Shown here: positions 26,571 to 34,562 of the stretch, piece after piece
Position numbering within the stretch: the first letter of the stretch is position 1
Layout of the letters: each line of letters starts with the position of its first letter
Source of the DNA: an uncultured Coriobacteriaceae bacterium
GTDB taxonomy: Bacteria > Actinomycetota > Coriobacteriia > Coriobacteriales > Atopobiaceae
NCBI GenBank assembly: GCA_902778135.1
Contig: CACYWP010000024.1
Span: forward strand, 1-42,682
Length of the DNA stretch: 42,682 nt
Direction: 5' to 3'
Notes under the pieces: generated by a model
The model's database searches: none
What the model was told of the DNA's origin: nothing
Seen by the model: only the letters and a program-made list of their open reading frames with translations
Made by a program: the position numbers and the translations under genes

Positions 26571-26773
26571 CGCGTGCTCCCTGCGCGCCGTGCCGGTGGC
26601 TGGGGGCGTGAGGGACGTCGAAACCGGATGGTCGCGGCCCGGCAGGGACCGGCAGCGTCTGGCTGCTTCTTCCCCGAGGGAATGGGACCATCTGGCACGT
26701 AATGGTTTCGAAACACTTTCCCATGGTACATACTCATCTTTCACCCTTCGTCTGCGGGAAAGGGGAGTCGACC

Positions 26774-28099
26774 ATGCGTATGTACGACATCATCAAGCAC
26801 AAGCGTGACGGGCTGGAGCTGACGCCCCAGGAGATCAACCATTTCGTCGCCGGATACGCAGGGGGCTCGATTCCCGACTACCAGGCATCCGCCCTGGCCA
26901 TGGCCATCTTCCTGCGGGGCATGAACGCCCGCGAGACGGCCAACCTGACGATGGAGATGGCCGTCTCGGGCGACACGGTGGACCTCTCCTCGATACCAGG
27001 CACGAAGGTCGACAAGCACTCGACGGGAGGCGTCGGCGACAAGACCACCTTGGCCGTGGTGCCTCTGGTGGCCTCCCTGGGCGTTCCCGTCCCCAAGATG
27101 AGCGGTCGTGGCCTGGGACACACGGGTGGCACGCTCGACAAGCTCGAGTCGATCCCCGGCTATTCGGTGCAGCAGGAGCGGGCCCGCTTCCTGGAGATCG
27201 CCCGGACGGTGGGCTGCGCAGTTGTTGGGCAGACCGCCGACCTCGTGCCTGCCGACAAGAAGCTCTATGCCCTGCGTGACGTGACGGCAACGGTGGACTG
27301 CATCCCCCTCATCGCCTCGAGCATCATGAGCAAGAAGATCGCTGCCGGTGCGGACGCCATCCTCCTCGACGTGAAGTGCGGCAGTGGTGCCTTCATGAAG
27401 ACCACGGAGCTCGCCATCGAACTGGCCCAGGCGATGGTGGACATCGGCGAGCACGTGGAGCGCCAGACGGTGGCGCTCATCACCGACATGGACCAGCCCC
27501 TGGGGCATGCGGTGGGCAACTCCCTCGAGGTGATGGAGGCCTGTGACGTGCTGAAGGGTTCGGCCCCCTCCGACATCGCCGAGACGTGCGTCGAGCTGGC
27601 GGCAAACATGCTGGTGTTGGCGGACAAGGGGTCGCTGGACGAGTGCCGGCGGATGGTCCGTGCGCAGATAGCCAATGGTGCGGGCCTGGCAAAGCTCTGC
27701 GAGATGGTGGAAGCCCAGGGCGGCGATGCGGCGGTGCTGCACGACTATGCGCTGTTCGCCCAGCCGAAGGTGGTGCACGAGGTTCGGGCGACACGGGCCG
27801 GATGGGTTTGCCACATGGACGCCGAGCGGGTGGGTGTCGCAGCCTGCGAGCTGGGAGCCGGCCGCGAACGCATCGAGGACGCCATCGACCCGAGCGCGGG
27901 CATCGTCCTTGCGCGCAAGACGGGAGACTGGGTGGAGCGTGGGGACGTGCTGGCGACGCTCTGCACCTCCGACAGTTCCCTCATCTACGATGGCGAACGT
28001 ATTCTGCGCAGCGCCTACGAGCTGGGAGACGAACAGCCCCGGCCCGTGCCCCACTTCCTGGCACGCGTCAGCGCGCAGGGCGTGGAACGCCTCGCATAA
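26774..28099 (+). CDS. deoA: pyrimidine-nucleoside (thymidine) phosphorylase
   Basis: A 441-residue enzyme that splits thymidine, deoxyuridine or uridine with phosphate to the base and (deoxy)ribose-1-phosphate. KVDKHSTGGVGDKTT (phosphate site) and KMSGRGLGHTGGTLDKLES match the family signature; CGSGAFMKT carries catalytic residues. Length fits the Gram-positive Pdp type better than the slightly longer E. coli DeoA, so uridine may also be used. GAAAGGGGAG lies before the ATG. The in-frame ATG at 26702 is not preceded by a ribosome site. Two copies of a 33-bp palindromic repeat begin 9 bp after the stop. Confidence 0.93.
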   Translation: MRMYDIIKHKRDGLELTPQEINHFVAGYAGGSIPDYQASALAMAIFLRGMNARETANLTMEMAVSGDTVDLSSIPGTKVDKHSTGGVGDKTTLAVVPLVASLGVPVPKMSGRGLGHTGGTLDKLESIPGYSVQQERARFLEIARTVGCAVVGQTADLVPADKKLYALRDVTATVDCIPLIASSIMSKKIAAGADAILLDVKCGSGAFMKTTELAIELAQAMVDIGEHVERQTVALITDMDQPLGHAVGNSLEVMEACDVLKGSAPSDIAETCVELAANMLVLADKGSLDECRRMVRAQIANGAGLAKLCEMVEAQGGDAAVLHDYALFAQPKVVHEVRATRAGWVCHMDAERVGVAACELGAGRERIEDAIDPSAGIVLARKTGDWVERGDVLATLCTSDSSLIYDGERILRSAYELGDEQPRPVPHFLARVSAQGVERLA

Positions 28100-28102
28100 G
28101 CT

Positions 28103-28220
28103 CCTCCGTTCGACCATCTGGGACGGTTCTCCACGGTCGAAAAAGGCCTGCCCGACCGGACGAGAGCCTCCGTTCGACCATCTGGGACGGTTCTCCACGG
28201 TCGAAAAAGGCCTGCCCGAC
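28103..28220 (+). repeat. dispersed 33-bp palindromic repeat, tandem pair
   Basis: Two identical 54-bp units (28103-28156 and 28167-28220) are separated by 10 bp. Each contains a 33-bp palindromic core, TTCGACC...GGTCGAA, at 28109-28141 and 28173-28205. The core recurs at 33393-33425, 33444-33476 (inverted) and 42009-42041. The poly-A after the hairpin argues against a plus-strand terminator. Confidence 0.85.
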
Positions 28221-28270
28221 GACGAGCTCCTCCACCTTGGGCGTCCGAGGTGTCTGGAACCCGTTGCCTT

Positions 28271-28397
28271 GGACGAAGTGTCAGTTATGCGCTGTTTATC
28301 GCGAGACGGGTGAGTATCGGCTTCGCGCCAACTGGGCTTTTGTGCCTTCGATACTTGGCATGTCCCCGAAAAACAGCGCATAACTGAAACTTCGTCC
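28271..28397. mobile_element. MITE-like 127-bp inverted-repeat element
   Basis: The 27-base arms at 28271-28297 and 28371-28397 are inverted repeats with 26 of 27 identities, beginning GGACGAAGT. Pairing continues inward with mismatches, including AGTATCG/CGATACT at 28312-28318 and 28349-28355, so almost the whole element can fold into one hairpin. It carries no gene. A related arm is at 129-155. It is best read as a non-autonomous mobile element or a large folded RNA/DNA structure. Confidence 0.6.
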
Positions 28398-28548
28398 AGA
28401 GAGGCATGGCGGGCAGGGTGGAGAAGGGCCGAAATGGCCTCCGGCATCATCCGCACGCTTCGCTTCGAGGTTGTGAACAAAGGCGCAGCGCCCTTGCCTT
28501 GGTGCTATCGTGTCTGATTGCAGATTCGATGCATGGGTAGGGGGATGC

Positions 28549-30393
28549 ATGCACACAGAGTTTCTCATGGGCAACGAGGCCATAGCGCTGGGCGCCCTCG
28601 CCGCGGGTGTCAACGTCGTGGCGGGCTATCCGGGGACCCCCTCGACCGAGGTCCTGGAGACGGTGGCCCGTCGCAGGTCGCAGGACGTCTATGTCGAGTG
28701 GTCGATCAACGAGAAGGCTGCCATGGAGGTGGCCGCGGGGGCTGCCTACTCGGGCGCACGCGCGCTGGTCACCTGCAAGCAGGTGGGCCTGAACGTCGCC
28801 TCCGACCCGCTGATGAGCCTGGAGTACATTGGGGTCAAGGGTGGCCTGGTGGTCATGGTGGCCGATGACCCCGGCCCCATCTCCTCCCAGACCGAGCAGG
28901 ACACCCGCACCTTCGCGCAGTTCTCCAAGCTGCCCTGCTTCGACCCGTCTTCGGTTGCCGAGGCCTACGAGATGGTGCAGGACGCCTTCGAGCTTTCCGA
29001 GCGTCTGGGCACGCCAGTCTTCTTCCGTGCCACCACGCGCGTCGACCATGGGTACGAGTCCATCCAGGTGGCTGACGAGGAGGAATGGCTGCACAACGAC
29101 CCGGAGGGCTTCGTCAGGGACCCGAGCCGCTGGGTCATCTTCCCGCGCCTGTCGGTGGTCAACCATGCCAAGATCGAGGCACGCAACGCCCAGCTCTCCG
29201 ACGAGCTGTCCGACTACCGTCGCAACTTCGTGCTGCCGGAGACCGACGGCGCGCCGCGCAAGGGCATCGCGACCCATGGCATCAACTACGCCTACGTGCG
29301 CGAGAACCTCGGCGAGGACGACCATGTCCGCGTGCTGAGGGTGGCCACGCCTCACCCGTTCCCCGAGCGGCTCGCGGTCGAGTTCCTGCAGGACCTGGAC
29401 GAGGTCCTCTGCGTCGAGGAGCTCGATCCCGTCCTCGAGCGCGCCCTGACCTACGTCTGCGGGAAGCACGACCTGCCCGTACGCATCCGTGGCAAGCTGA
29501 CGGGCGACATCGCGCCCTCGGGGGAGAACACCGTGGAGTCGGTCGGCGCGGCCATCGACGCGTTTCTCGGGGTTGACCGGCAGGAGCTTCCTGCACCTGC
29601 GATGCCGACGCTTCCCGTCCGTCCCCCCGTGCTCTGCGCGGGCTGCCCGCATCGCGCGAGCTTCTATGCCGTCAAGAAGGCGATGAAGGGGCGCAAGACC
29701 ATCTATTGCGGAGACATCGGCTGCTACACGCTGGGCAACGCCGCCCCGCTGGACATGGTCGACACGTGCCTGTGCATGGGAGCGGGCATCAACATCGCCC
29801 AGGGCGTCTTCCACACCGAGCCGGACACGAGCTGCTTCGCCTTCGTGGGAGACTCGACCTTCTTCGCCAGCGGCATCACCGGCACCATCAACGCCTTCTA
29901 CAACCAGGCCGACATGACGCTGGTCGTGCTGGACAACTCGACGACGGCCATGACCGGCCATCAGCCCCACCCCGGCACGGGCCGCACGATGATGGGCGAG
30001 GTCGTCCAGAAGGTGAGCATCGAGGCGATCCTGCGGGCCATCGGCCTGACGGTGGTCGAGACGGTCGACCCGCTGGACCTCGAACTGGCCGTGCAGACGG
30101 TGAGACGCGTCGCAGACGAGCCGGGCGTCAAGGCCATCATCTTCAAGAGCCCCTGCGTGGTCCTGGCGAGGCCGCAGGCGCACAGCCATGTCGACGGCGA
30201 GCGTTGCGTCGGATGCCAGCGCTGCGTGCGCGAGCTGGGCTGCCCGGCCCTGGTCCCCACGGATGGCAAGGTCGTCATCGACGAGTCGCTGTGCAGCGGA
30301 TGCACCCTGTGCGAGCAGGTCTGCCCCTTCGGCGCCATCGGTGGCGGGCGCCGCATCGACATGGAGCTCCCCCAGGCAGGAGGTCGCGCATGA
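28549..30393 (+). CDS. iorA: indolepyruvate:ferredoxin oxidoreductase, alpha subunit
   Basis: A 614-residue TPP- and iron-sulfur-dependent enzyme that oxidatively decarboxylates aryl pyruvates (from Trp, Phe, Tyr) to aryl-acetyl-CoA with reduction of ferredoxin. The N-terminal pyrimidine-binding domain opens GNEAIALGALAAGVNVV and GYPGTPSTEV; the TPP pyrophosphate motif GDSTFFASG is near residue 433. Two 4Fe-4S sites lie at about 552-600 (CVGCQRC and CSGCTLCEQVC). A purine-rich GGTAGGGGG precedes the ATG at 28549. The stop overlaps the iorB start in ATGA. The MITE-like element upstream may have altered its promoter. Confidence 0.95.
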   Translation: MHTEFLMGNEAIALGALAAGVNVVAGYPGTPSTEVLETVARRRSQDVYVEWSINEKAAMEVAAGAAYSGARALVTCKQVGLNVASDPLMSLEYIGVKGGLVVMVADDPGPISSQTEQDTRTFAQFSKLPCFDPSSVAEAYEMVQDAFELSERLGTPVFFRATTRVDHGYESIQVADEEEWLHNDPEGFVRDPSRWVIFPRLSVVNHAKIEARNAQLSDELSDYRRNFVLPETDGAPRKGIATHGINYAYVRENLGEDDHVRVLRVATPHPFPERLAVEFLQDLDEVLCVEELDPVLERALTYVCGKHDLPVRIRGKLTGDIAPSGENTVESVGAAIDAFLGVDRQELPAPAMPTLPVRPPVLCAGCPHRASFYAVKKAMKGRKTIYCGDIGCYTLGNAAPLDMVDTCLCMGAGINIAQGVFHTEPDTSCFAFVGDSTFFASGITGTINAFYNQADMTLVVLDNSTTAMTGHQPHPGTGRTMMGEVVQKVSIEAILRAIGLTVVETVDPLDLELAVQTVRRVADEPGVKAIIFKSPCVVLARPQAHSHVDGERCVGCQRCVRELGCPALVPTDGKVVIDESLCSGCTLCEQVCPFGAIGGGRRIDMELPQAGGRA

Positions 30394-30962
30394 GCACCAA
30401 CATCATCCTCTGCGGCGTGGGCGGCCAGGGTACCATCCTGGCTTCCAAGCTGATCGCCAGCGCCGCCATGGCACGCGACATCCCCGTCAAGACCGCCGAG
30501 ACCATCGGCATGGCCCAGCGTGGCGGCAGCGTGTTCAGTCACGTGCGGTTGGGGGAGGGCATAGCCTCTCCGCTGATGGCCCGGGGCACGGCCGACCTGA
30601 TCCTTGCCTTCGAGCCCGCCGAGGCGGTCCGTCAGCTGGCCTTCCTGAAGCCTGGCGGACGGGTCGTCGTCAGCAGTCGACCCGTCGTCCCCGTCAGCTC
30701 GATGACGGGAGGCCCGGCCTACGACCTCGAGGCGCTGATGGGATACCTGCATGCCCAGGTGGGGGAGCGGCTCGTGGTGGTCGACTCCGACGCGGCAGCG
30801 GCCGACCTCGGTTCGGCCAAGTGCCTGAACGTCGTGCTGCTCGGTGCCGCCGCACGCACGGGCGCGCTGGGCCTCTCGACAGACGACCTGCTCGCCGCCA
30901 TCCACGGACGCCTGCCCGAACGACTCTGGGACCTCAACGAACGCGCCCTGTCCTACGCATGA
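30390..30962 (+). CDS. iorB: indolepyruvate:ferredoxin oxidoreductase, beta subunit
   Basis: A 190-residue gamma-type 2-oxoacid oxidoreductase subunit that completes the IorAB enzyme. GVGGQGTILASKLIA and TAETIGMAQRGGSVFSHVR are family signatures; GLS near 170 and the C-terminus are typical. The ATG overlaps the iorA stop and has AGGAGG eight bases upstream. A phenylacetate-CoA ligase follows 89 bp downstream, a common pairing in amino-acid fermenters. Confidence 0.95.
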   Translation: MSTNIILCGVGGQGTILASKLIASAAMARDIPVKTAETIGMAQRGGSVFSHVRLGEGIASPLMARGTADLILAFEPAEAVRQLAFLKPGGRVVVSSRPVVPVSSMTGGPAYDLEALMGYLHAQVGERLVVVDSDAAAADLGSAKCLNVVLLGAAARTGALGLSTDDLLAAIHGRLPERLWDLNERALSYA

Positions 30963-31051
30963 CCAACCGGGGCCGCCGCGCGACCCCGTCCTCGACCAGA
31001 CATGTGCGGCTGGGACCCGGCCGCCAGCCAAGTGAAAGGGAGCTTTGCCAC

Positions 31052-32290
31052 ATGCAGATCAACGACACGCAACTCGAGCAGGTAAACCGCCAGATTCAGC
31101 GCCTGCTCGCATCCGACAGCTTCTACGGGCGCCGCCTGCGGGAGGCCGGCATCACCGGCGTCTCCTCGGTGGAGGACTTCCTCGCCCTGCCCTTCTCCGA
31201 GAAGCAGGACCTGCGGGACGCCTATCCGCTGGGACTGTCCGCCGTGCCCGACAGCGAGATCGTGCGCATCCACTCGTCCAGCGGCACCACCGGCACGCCC
31301 GTCATCATCCCCTACACCCAGAAGGACGTCGACGACTGGGCCATCCAGTTCGCGCGCTGCTACGAGTATGCCGGCGTGACGCCGCAGGACCGCGTCCAGA
31401 TCACCCCGGGCTACGGCCTCTGGACCGCGGGCATCGGCTTCCAGGCGGGCTGCGAGCTGCTGGGCGCCATGGCCATTCCCATGGGCCCCGGCAACACCGA
31501 GAAGCAGATCCAGTTCATGATCGACATGCAGTCCACGGTGCTCACCGCCACCGCGAGCTACGCGCTGCTGCTGGCCGAGGAGATCGAGCGTCGCGGCGTC
31601 CGTGACCAGATCAAGCTGAAGAAGCTCATCACCGGTTCTGAGCGCTCGGGCGAGAAGATCCGCCAGCGCATCATCGATGCCCTGGACGTCGAGTACTACG
31701 ACATCTATGGCCTGACCGAGGTCTATGGCCCCGGCATCGGCATCAGCTGCCAGCACGGCCACGAGATGCACGTGTGGAGCGACTACGTCTATCTCGAGAT
31801 CATCGATCCCGAGACTGGTGAGGTCCTGCCCGATGGCGAGTGGGGCGAGATTGTGCTGACGACGCTGGTCAAGGAGGGTGCGCCGCTCATCCGCTTCCGT
31901 ACCCACGACCTGTCGCGCATCGTCCCGGGCCCGTGCGGTTGCGGCCATGACGAGCATCCGCGCATCGATACCATCACCGGCCGTTCCGACGACATGATGA
32001 AGATCCATGGCGTCAACGTCTTCCCCGCCCAGATCGAGGAGATCCTGGCCACCTTCCCCGAGCTCTCCAGCGAGTACCAGATCCGCCTGTCGCACCTGGA
32101 CGGGCGCGACACCATGCGCATCTACGTGGAGACCAACGGTTCGGTCAACTGGGAGGACCTGCGCGGCCGCGTGGCGCGTCGCGTCAAGCACAAGATCGGA
32201 TTCACGCCGCTGGTCAAGATCGTCGAGCTGGGCGTCCTGCCGCGCAGCGAGAAGAAGACCAAGCGCGTCTACGACGAGCGCTACGACTAG
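31052..32290 (+). CDS. paaK: phenylacetate-CoA ligase
   Basis: A 412-residue adenylate-forming ligase. The P-loop SSGTTGTPV is at about 76-84; YDIYGLTEVYGPG, RFRTHDLSRI and GRSDDMMKIHGVNVFP follow in the order found in the PaaK family. It joins aryl acetates to CoA or, next to IorAB in fermenters, works in reverse (aryl-acetyl-CoA plus AMP and pyrophosphate to acid plus ATP) to save energy. AAAGGGAG lies nine bases before the ATG. Same strand as iorAB, so probably one operon, closed by the terminator at 32315-32351. Confidence 0.92.
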   Translation: MQINDTQLEQVNRQIQRLLASDSFYGRRLREAGITGVSSVEDFLALPFSEKQDLRDAYPLGLSAVPDSEIVRIHSSSGTTGTPVIIPYTQKDVDDWAIQFARCYEYAGVTPQDRVQITPGYGLWTAGIGFQAGCELLGAMAIPMGPGNTEKQIQFMIDMQSTVLTATASYALLLAEEIERRGVRDQIKLKKLITGSERSGEKIRQRIIDALDVEYYDIYGLTEVYGPGIGISCQHGHEMHVWSDYVYLEIIDPETGEVLPDGEWGEIVLTTLVKEGAPLIRFRTHDLSRIVPGPCGCGHDEHPRIDTITGRSDDMMKIHGVNVFPAQIEEILATFPELSSEYQIRLSHLDGRDTMRIYVETNGSVNWEDLRGRVARRVKHKIGFTPLVKIVELGVLPRSEKKTKRVYDERYD

Positions 32291-32314
32291 GCCGAGGCCC
32301 AGAGCATCCCAGGG

Positions 32315-32351
32315 GGCTCCCCATCCGCGTCACAGGCGCGGGTGGGGAGCC
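32315..32351 (+). terminator. terminator of the ior-paaK operon
   Basis: Arms 32315-32329 and 32337-32351 match at 14 of 15 positions with a 7-base loop, 24 bp past the ligase stop. The T-run is weak. Confidence 0.7.
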
Positions 32352-32399
32352 TTGGCGTTGCGCGCGGGCGGAGGCTTTCGTCCACGGTGCCTCGCTTCG

Positions 32400-32451
32400 C
32401 CATCTGCTGACACCGTGTATCATAGGGGTCGCACGTGTCGTCGGCAGAGGG
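32400..32451 (+). promoter_or_regulatory. duplicated upstream segment, copy 1 (before radical SAM gene)
   Basis: These 52 bases match 33501-33553 with about four substitutions and one gap. Both begin CCATCTGCTGA and end in CGTCGGCAGAGGG, the ribosome site, 6-7 bp before a start codon. TATCAT at 32418-32423 resembles a -10 box. The two genes are thus likely to share regulation. Confidence 0.6.
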
Positions 32452-32457
32452 GGATCG

Positions 32458-33348
32458 ATGCATTACGACGGAATGACCTTTCGGCCTCCCTACGAGGCGT
32501 ATTCGCTACTGCTGCAGGTGACGCGCGGTTGCAGCCACAATGCCTGCACCTTCTGCAGCATGTATCGCGACACGTCATTCTGCGTATCTCCGGTGGAGGA
32601 AATCGTCGACGACCTGGTCGAGGCGGCGCGCGACTACGCCTATGCCCGGCGCGTCTTCTTGGTCAACGGAGACGCCTTCTGCCTCTCCACGGACGAGCTG
32701 GCGACCATCGCGGACATGATTCACGAGTCGCTGCCTCGCGTGGAGTCCATCGGTTGCTATGCGCGTATCCCCAACGTTACGGCGAAGTCAGACGAGGAGC
32801 TGGCGTTGCTGGCGACCAAGGGCTATGCCGACATCAACATCGGTGTGGAGTCGGCCCTCGATGACGTGCTCGCCTTCATGAACAAGGGCTACGACGTGGC
32901 CCTGGCACGCGAACAGTTCGCGCGCCTGCACAAGGCGGGCCTGCCCTTCAACGTCAACATCATCAACGCGGCGGCTGGTCCCGCGCGCATCGCCGAGCAT
33001 GCCGCCGCCAACGCCGCGCTGGTCAACGAGGCAAGGCCGACGCTCATCTTCGTATCGCCGCTGCATGTGGACCCGGGTACGCCGCTGGCGTCGCTGCTGG
33101 AGGCGGGCAGATTCGAGGAGTGCACGCTGGGTCAGTACCTGGAGGAGGAGATCGCCTTCCTGGAGGGGCTGACGCTGGAGGACTGCGTGTTCTTTGGCCT
33201 GCACGTGTCCAACCCCGTGCCGGTGCATGGGCTGCTGCCGCGGGACAAGGACGCGATGCTGGCTCGCCTGCGCGAGGGCATGACGCGCATCCCCCGGGAG
33301 GTGCTGGACTCCCATCCTGCCAAGGGCTCCGAAGGTCGTCTGCGCTGA
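32458..33348 (+). CDS. radical SAM protein of unknown substrate
   Basis: A 296-residue radical SAM enzyme. The cluster cysteines are C25, C30 and C33 in TRGCSHNACTFCSMY; the CX4CX2C spacing, one residue wider than the usual CX3CX2C, is found in this subgroup of anaerobes. NGDAFCLS (about 64-71) and NIGVESALDDVL are the SAM-binding motifs. There is no added C-terminal iron-sulfur or B12 domain. The start has AGAGGGGG upstream. The 5' region is a duplicate of that before the AEC transporter, so the two are probably expressed together. Function is not known. Confidence 0.85.
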   Translation: MHYDGMTFRPPYEAYSLLLQVTRGCSHNACTFCSMYRDTSFCVSPVEEIVDDLVEAARDYAYARRVFLVNGDAFCLSTDELATIADMIHESLPRVESIGCYARIPNVTAKSDEELALLATKGYADINIGVESALDDVLAFMNKGYDVALAREQFARLHKAGLPFNVNIINAAAGPARIAEHAAANAALVNEARPTLIFVSPLHVDPGTPLASLLEAGRFEECTLGQYLEEEIAFLEGLTLEDCVFFGLHVSNPVPVHGLLPRDKDAMLARLREGMTRIPREVLDSHPAKGSEGRLR

Positions 33349-33387
33349 CGGACGTTCGGGACGTGGGCTTTCGTCTGACAGGACAGG

Positions 33388-33480
33388 CTCTTTTCGACCG
33401 TGGAGAACCGTCCCAGATGGTCGAACGGCAGGGACAGGCTCTTTTCGACCGTGGAGAACCGTCCCAAATGGTCGAACGGG
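33388..33480 (-). repeat. dispersed 33-bp palindromic repeat, tandem pair, inverted orientation
   Basis: Two cores at 33393-33425 and 33444-33476, 51 bp apart, are the reverse complement of the repeats at 28109-28205, with one base difference between them (CCCAGATGG versus CCCAAATGG). They follow the radical SAM gene by about 45 bp. Confidence 0.85.
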
Positions 33481-33500
33481 CTTTCGTCCGTGACGTCTCG

Positions 33501-33553
33501 CCATCTGCTGATACCGTGTACCATAAGGGGCCGTACGTGTCGTCGGCAGAGGG
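33501..33553 (+). promoter_or_regulatory. duplicated upstream segment, copy 2 (before AEC transporter gene)
   Basis: Second copy of the 32400-32451 segment, about 90% identical, ending in the ribosome site of the transporter gene. The duplication stops close to the start codon, and the coding regions are unrelated. Confidence 0.6.
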
Positions 33554-33559
33554 AGTGCC

Positions 33560-34483
33560 GTGATCAGTCTGCTGCTAGTCAAGAAGATCGTCGAGCTGTT
33601 CATCATCCTGGCAGTGGGCTACGTTGTGGTGAAGGCCGGTGCGGTACGCTCCGAGGACGCGCATGTGCTCTCGGTCATCACGCTCTATCTCGTTGCCCCC
33701 GCCCCGCTGCTCACGGCCTTCGAGGTCGACCTGACGCCCGTGCTCGCGCGCTCGCTGGCGCTCGTCTTCGCGGTGGCGCTGGCCGCAAACCTGCTGATGT
33801 ATGCGCTTGGTGACGTCTTTGCGCGTCTGACCGGCGCGGACGTCGTCGAGCGCGCGAGCGTGACCTACTCCAACGCCGGCAACCTCATCCTGCCCATCGT
33901 GACCAGCGTGCTGGGGGAGGACTACGTCATCTACGCGATGGGCTACATGGTGGTGCAGACAGTCATGTTCTGGACGCTGCTCGACAAGCTCTTCAGCGGC
34001 GCCACGCACGTGTCGCCGCGCAAGGTGCTCACCAACGTCAACATCATCACGATGATCATCGGCTTCGTCTTCATGCTGACAGGCTTTCGCATGCCGGAGG
34101 TGCTGGACTCTGCCGTTCGCTCGCTGGGGGACATGATCGGACCGCTGTCGATGCTCATCGTGGGAATGACGCTTGCGGGGCTCGACCTCTCCGAGCTGTG
34201 CCGGCATCGCCTGGCAGGGGCGGTGGTCGTTGCCAAGATGGTCGTCTTCCCGCTGGTCATGATCCCTCTCTTCAAGCTCTGCGGCGTGACGTCGCTCATT
34301 CCCGACGGAGAGAGGATCCTGATGGTGCCCATGCTTGCCGTCATGAGCTGCACCGCCACGAGCGTGACCCAGTTCGCCCAGCTGCACGACCAGAACCCCG
34401 AGTATGCCAGCGCGCTCTCGGTCATGACGACGCTGGCGAGCGTGGTCACGATGCCATTGATGGTGCAGCTGTACCTGATGTAG
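33560..34483 (+). CDS. AEC-family transporter
   Basis: A 307-residue membrane protein with about ten hydrophobic helices in two repeats of five, as in the auxin efflux carrier family. SNAGNLILPIVTSVLG carries the broken-helix Asn motif of the first half, and LIVGMTLAGLDL and MSCTATSVTQFAQLHDQ are typical of the second half. Bacterial members move organic acids such as malate or malonate. Near iorAB-paaK, export of aryl acetates (indole-3-acetate, phenylacetate) is an attractive but unproven role. The start is GTG at 33560 with AGAGGGA five bases upstream. Confidence 0.88.
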   Translation: MISLLLVKKIVELFIILAVGYVVVKAGAVRSEDAHVLSVITLYLVAPAPLLTAFEVDLTPVLARSLALVFAVALAANLLMYALGDVFARLTGADVVERASVTYSNAGNLILPIVTSVLGEDYVIYAMGYMVVQTVMFWTLLDKLFSGATHVSPRKVLTNVNIITMIIGFVFMLTGFRMPEVLDSAVRSLGDMIGPLSMLIVGMTLAGLDLSELCRHRLAGAVVVAKMVVFPLVMIPLFKLCGVTSLIPDGERILMVPMLAVMSCTATSVTQFAQLHDQNPEYASALSVMTTLASVVTMPLMVQLYLM

Positions 34484-34503
34484 CCCCATCACAAATATGG
34501 GCT

Positions 34504-34547
34504 TACTGGTAACCTTTACGCTATCCTATTGCAGAATGCAACCAGTA
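34504..34547 (+). promoter_or_regulatory. nested palindromes upstream of the LuxR-type regulator
   Basis: TACTGGT (34504-34510) and ACCAGTA (34541-34547) form a perfect 7-bp inverted repeat. TTGCA-GAA-TGCAA (34529-34541) lies inside it. The sites end 15 bp before the chosen start, as would suit an autoregulatory operator. Confidence 0.5.
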
Positions 34548-34562
34548 TGGAAGGGGGCGTCC

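Larger units (their letters stand above)
28100..28548. other. repeat-rich intergenic region between deoA and iorA
   Basis: This 449-bp gap has no gene. It holds the tandem palindromic repeats, the MITE-like element and, after 28398, the region expected to hold the iorA promoter, where no clear -35/-10 pair was found. Confidence 0.6.

Noticed and set aside
28109..28145. Palindromic repeat as the deoA terminator
   Set aside because: The stem is followed by A, not T, on the plus strand; on the minus strand the T-run comes before the stem. Short outer arms and a bulged inner part also fit poorly.
28103..28220. Tandem palindromes as a short CRISPR array
   Set aside because: Only two units with a 10-bp gap, no spacers of normal size, no cas genes, and other copies stand alone or inverted.
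28471..28480. TTGTGAACAA upstream of iorA as a Rex redox-regulator site
   Set aside because: Only one half-site (TTGTGAA) is present; the required second half TTCACAA is missing at the right spacing.
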